Positions 63,280 through 64,000 of a DNA stretch of 64,000 nucleotides are shown here, piece by piece. Every line of letters begins with the position of its first letter. The stretch's first letter is position 1. Under the pieces are notes generated by a model, which had not been told where the DNA came from, ran no database searches, and worked only from the letters and a program-made list of their open reading frames with translations. Source of the DNA: Leptospira koniambonensis (lineage in GTDB: Bacteria; Spirochaetota; Leptospiria; Leptospirales; Leptospiraceae); the NCBI RefSeq assembly GCF_004769555.1, contig NZ_RQFY01000012.1:186001-250000 (forward strand), in the 5' to 3' direction. The position numbers were made by a program, and so were the translations under genes.

Positions 63280-64000
63280 TTGTTTTCTCTTCGGCATTTT
63301 TTTTTAGCCTGTGTATTGGTCCCCGTTTCGATCTTTTCAGAGGGGGAGAAGGTTGCAATTGACCTTAACGAATCCAAACGTCTCTCTAAACAAGAGCTGG
63401 AAGAAAAAAGAAACGGTTGGTATGCAACTGGTCTTCCTGTTTTTTCAGAAGATCCTGTTAGAGGCCAGGGGTATGGTGCCAGAGGATTTTTATACCAGAA
63501 TGGAAATCGTTCTGATCCTTATTTTGAATTCCAACCTTACAAATATAGATTCGGTGCCCAAGCTTACAAGACTACTAAAGGTGCAGACTATTATGAATTC
63601 ACTTTTGATAGTCCCTTTCTTTTCGATACTGCTTATAGATTGAAGACAAGTGTTTCTTATAGCACCAATAAAAATTCTCAGTATTTCGGGATCGGAACTG
63701 ATACGTTACGCGAAATCCAATATAGAGATAGGAATCAACCTACAGGCGAACTGAAAAATGGAGGAAGTTTCTCCGATCTAGAGGATGCACTTTCCTATCG
63801 CAGACCTTCTTCTCCAGGATCTGTATATCCGTATGAAAGTAATCAGTTGTACAATACTTACGAATTTCGTTCTTCTACAGCGACATTCTCGGTGGATAAA
63901 ACTTTTTGGGGAGCTTTCCGTTGGATTGTTGCTCCTGAGTTTTCTCAAAATGTGATCCGCACTTATGATTATCCAAACGGAAGAATTGCAACGAATGGAG
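63280..64000 (+). CDS. DUF5982/Omp85-like outer-membrane protein, N-terminal part (cut by window edge)
   Basis: An open frame runs from TTG at 63280 to the right edge (about 240 codons). GGCGG lies six bases before the TTG. The start LFSLRHFFLACVLVPVSIFS is a signal peptide. Then come SKQELEEKRNGWYATGLPVF and GQGYGARGFLYQNGNRSDPY, a pattern of DUF5982, found at the front of BamA/Omp85-like surface antigens, followed by beta-strand-rich sequence (YYEFTFDSPFLFDTAYRLKT). The C-terminal barrel lies outside the window. Start codon is tentative. Confidence 0.82.
   Translation, partial: MFSLRHFFLACVLVPVSIFSEGEKVAIDLNESKRLSKQELEEKRNGWYATGLPVFSEDPVRGQGYGARGFLYQNGNRSDPYFEFQPYKYRFGAQAYKTTKGADYYEFTFDSPFLFDTAYRLKTSVSYSTNKNSQYFGIGTDTLREIQYRDRNQPTGELKNGGSFSDLEDALSYRRPSSPGSVYPYESNQLYNTYEFRSSTATFSVDKTFWGAFRWIVAPEFSQNVIRTYDYPNGRIATNG

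Noticed and set aside
63311..63643. 110-residue plus-strand open frame
   Set aside because: A different frame starting at 63280 gives a signal peptide and DUF5982-like sequence that stays open to the window edge; this one is a shadow.

Overview
The window looks like a chromosomal segment of a Leptospira species. The evidence is a very high density of lipoproteins with loose spirochaete lipoboxes (FNC, FSFC, FFFC, TLNC), the rplU-prp-rpmA / obgE-proB-proA arrangement, single-gene control regions between convergent or divergent genes, and short palindromic intergenic repeats. The species cannot be decided from the sequence alone. There is no phage, no CRISPR array and no intact insertion sequence.

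Layout. 1-5.9 kb is core: proA (cut by the edge), proB, obgE, rpmA, prp and rplU on the minus strand, then a pirin and typA on the plus strand. 6-9 kb is accessory: a dubious lipoprotein, a structured AT-rich stretch, a secreted family I lipase, and a SRPBCC-MarR pair with two matching palindromic operators. 9-17.3 kb holds a lipoprotein, a membrane-bound class III nucleotidyl cyclase, rmuC, a DEAD-box helicase, an AlkD-like protein and trhO. 17.3-25 kb is a metabolic block: SnoaL-like lipoprotein, extradiol dioxygenase, HCCA-isomerase-like protein, bile-acid-type symporter, TauD-like dioxygenase, LLM flavin monooxygenase, aldo/keto reductase, then an exported phosphodiesterase-jacalin fusion. 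25-33.6 kb holds a DUF4349 lipoprotein, a sodium:solute symporter, sufE, a TPM/TPM/LemA envelope operon with a short gene upstream, a PAS-GAF-SpoIIE phosphatase and an EamA transporter.

33.6-40.5 kb is rich in lineage-specific lipoproteins: one carries a full HExxHxxGxxH signature, two are a tandem duplication including their leaders, and one is a CapA-like protein. 40.9-44.4 kb is a vitamin B12 uptake unit: cobalamin riboswitch, BtuB-like TonB-dependent receptor and a propeller-like surface lipoprotein. 44.5-48 kb has an ankyrin protein and a three-gene envelope operon (beta-barrel, kelch lipoprotein, TPR membrane protein).

48-56.7 kb is the most striking accessory locus: an array of GGATATT half-sites, then a 2363-residue SpvB/FG-GAP/RHS protein with an unusual transmembrane insertion and a hydrophobic C-terminal tail, translationally coupled to a lipoprotein that is a candidate partner or immunity protein. 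56.7-62 kb has a TetR / FAD-oxidoreductase / DUF3556 operon and an ABC-F ATPase whose start region can be sequestered by a hairpin just downstream of a three-codon leader frame. 62-64 kb has a VapBC toxin-antitoxin pair, a 16-base copy of the 3' end of a tRNA-Arg, two palindromes with covarying arms, the tRNA-Arg(CCG) itself, and the start of a DUF5982/Omp85-like outer-membrane protein cut by the window edge.
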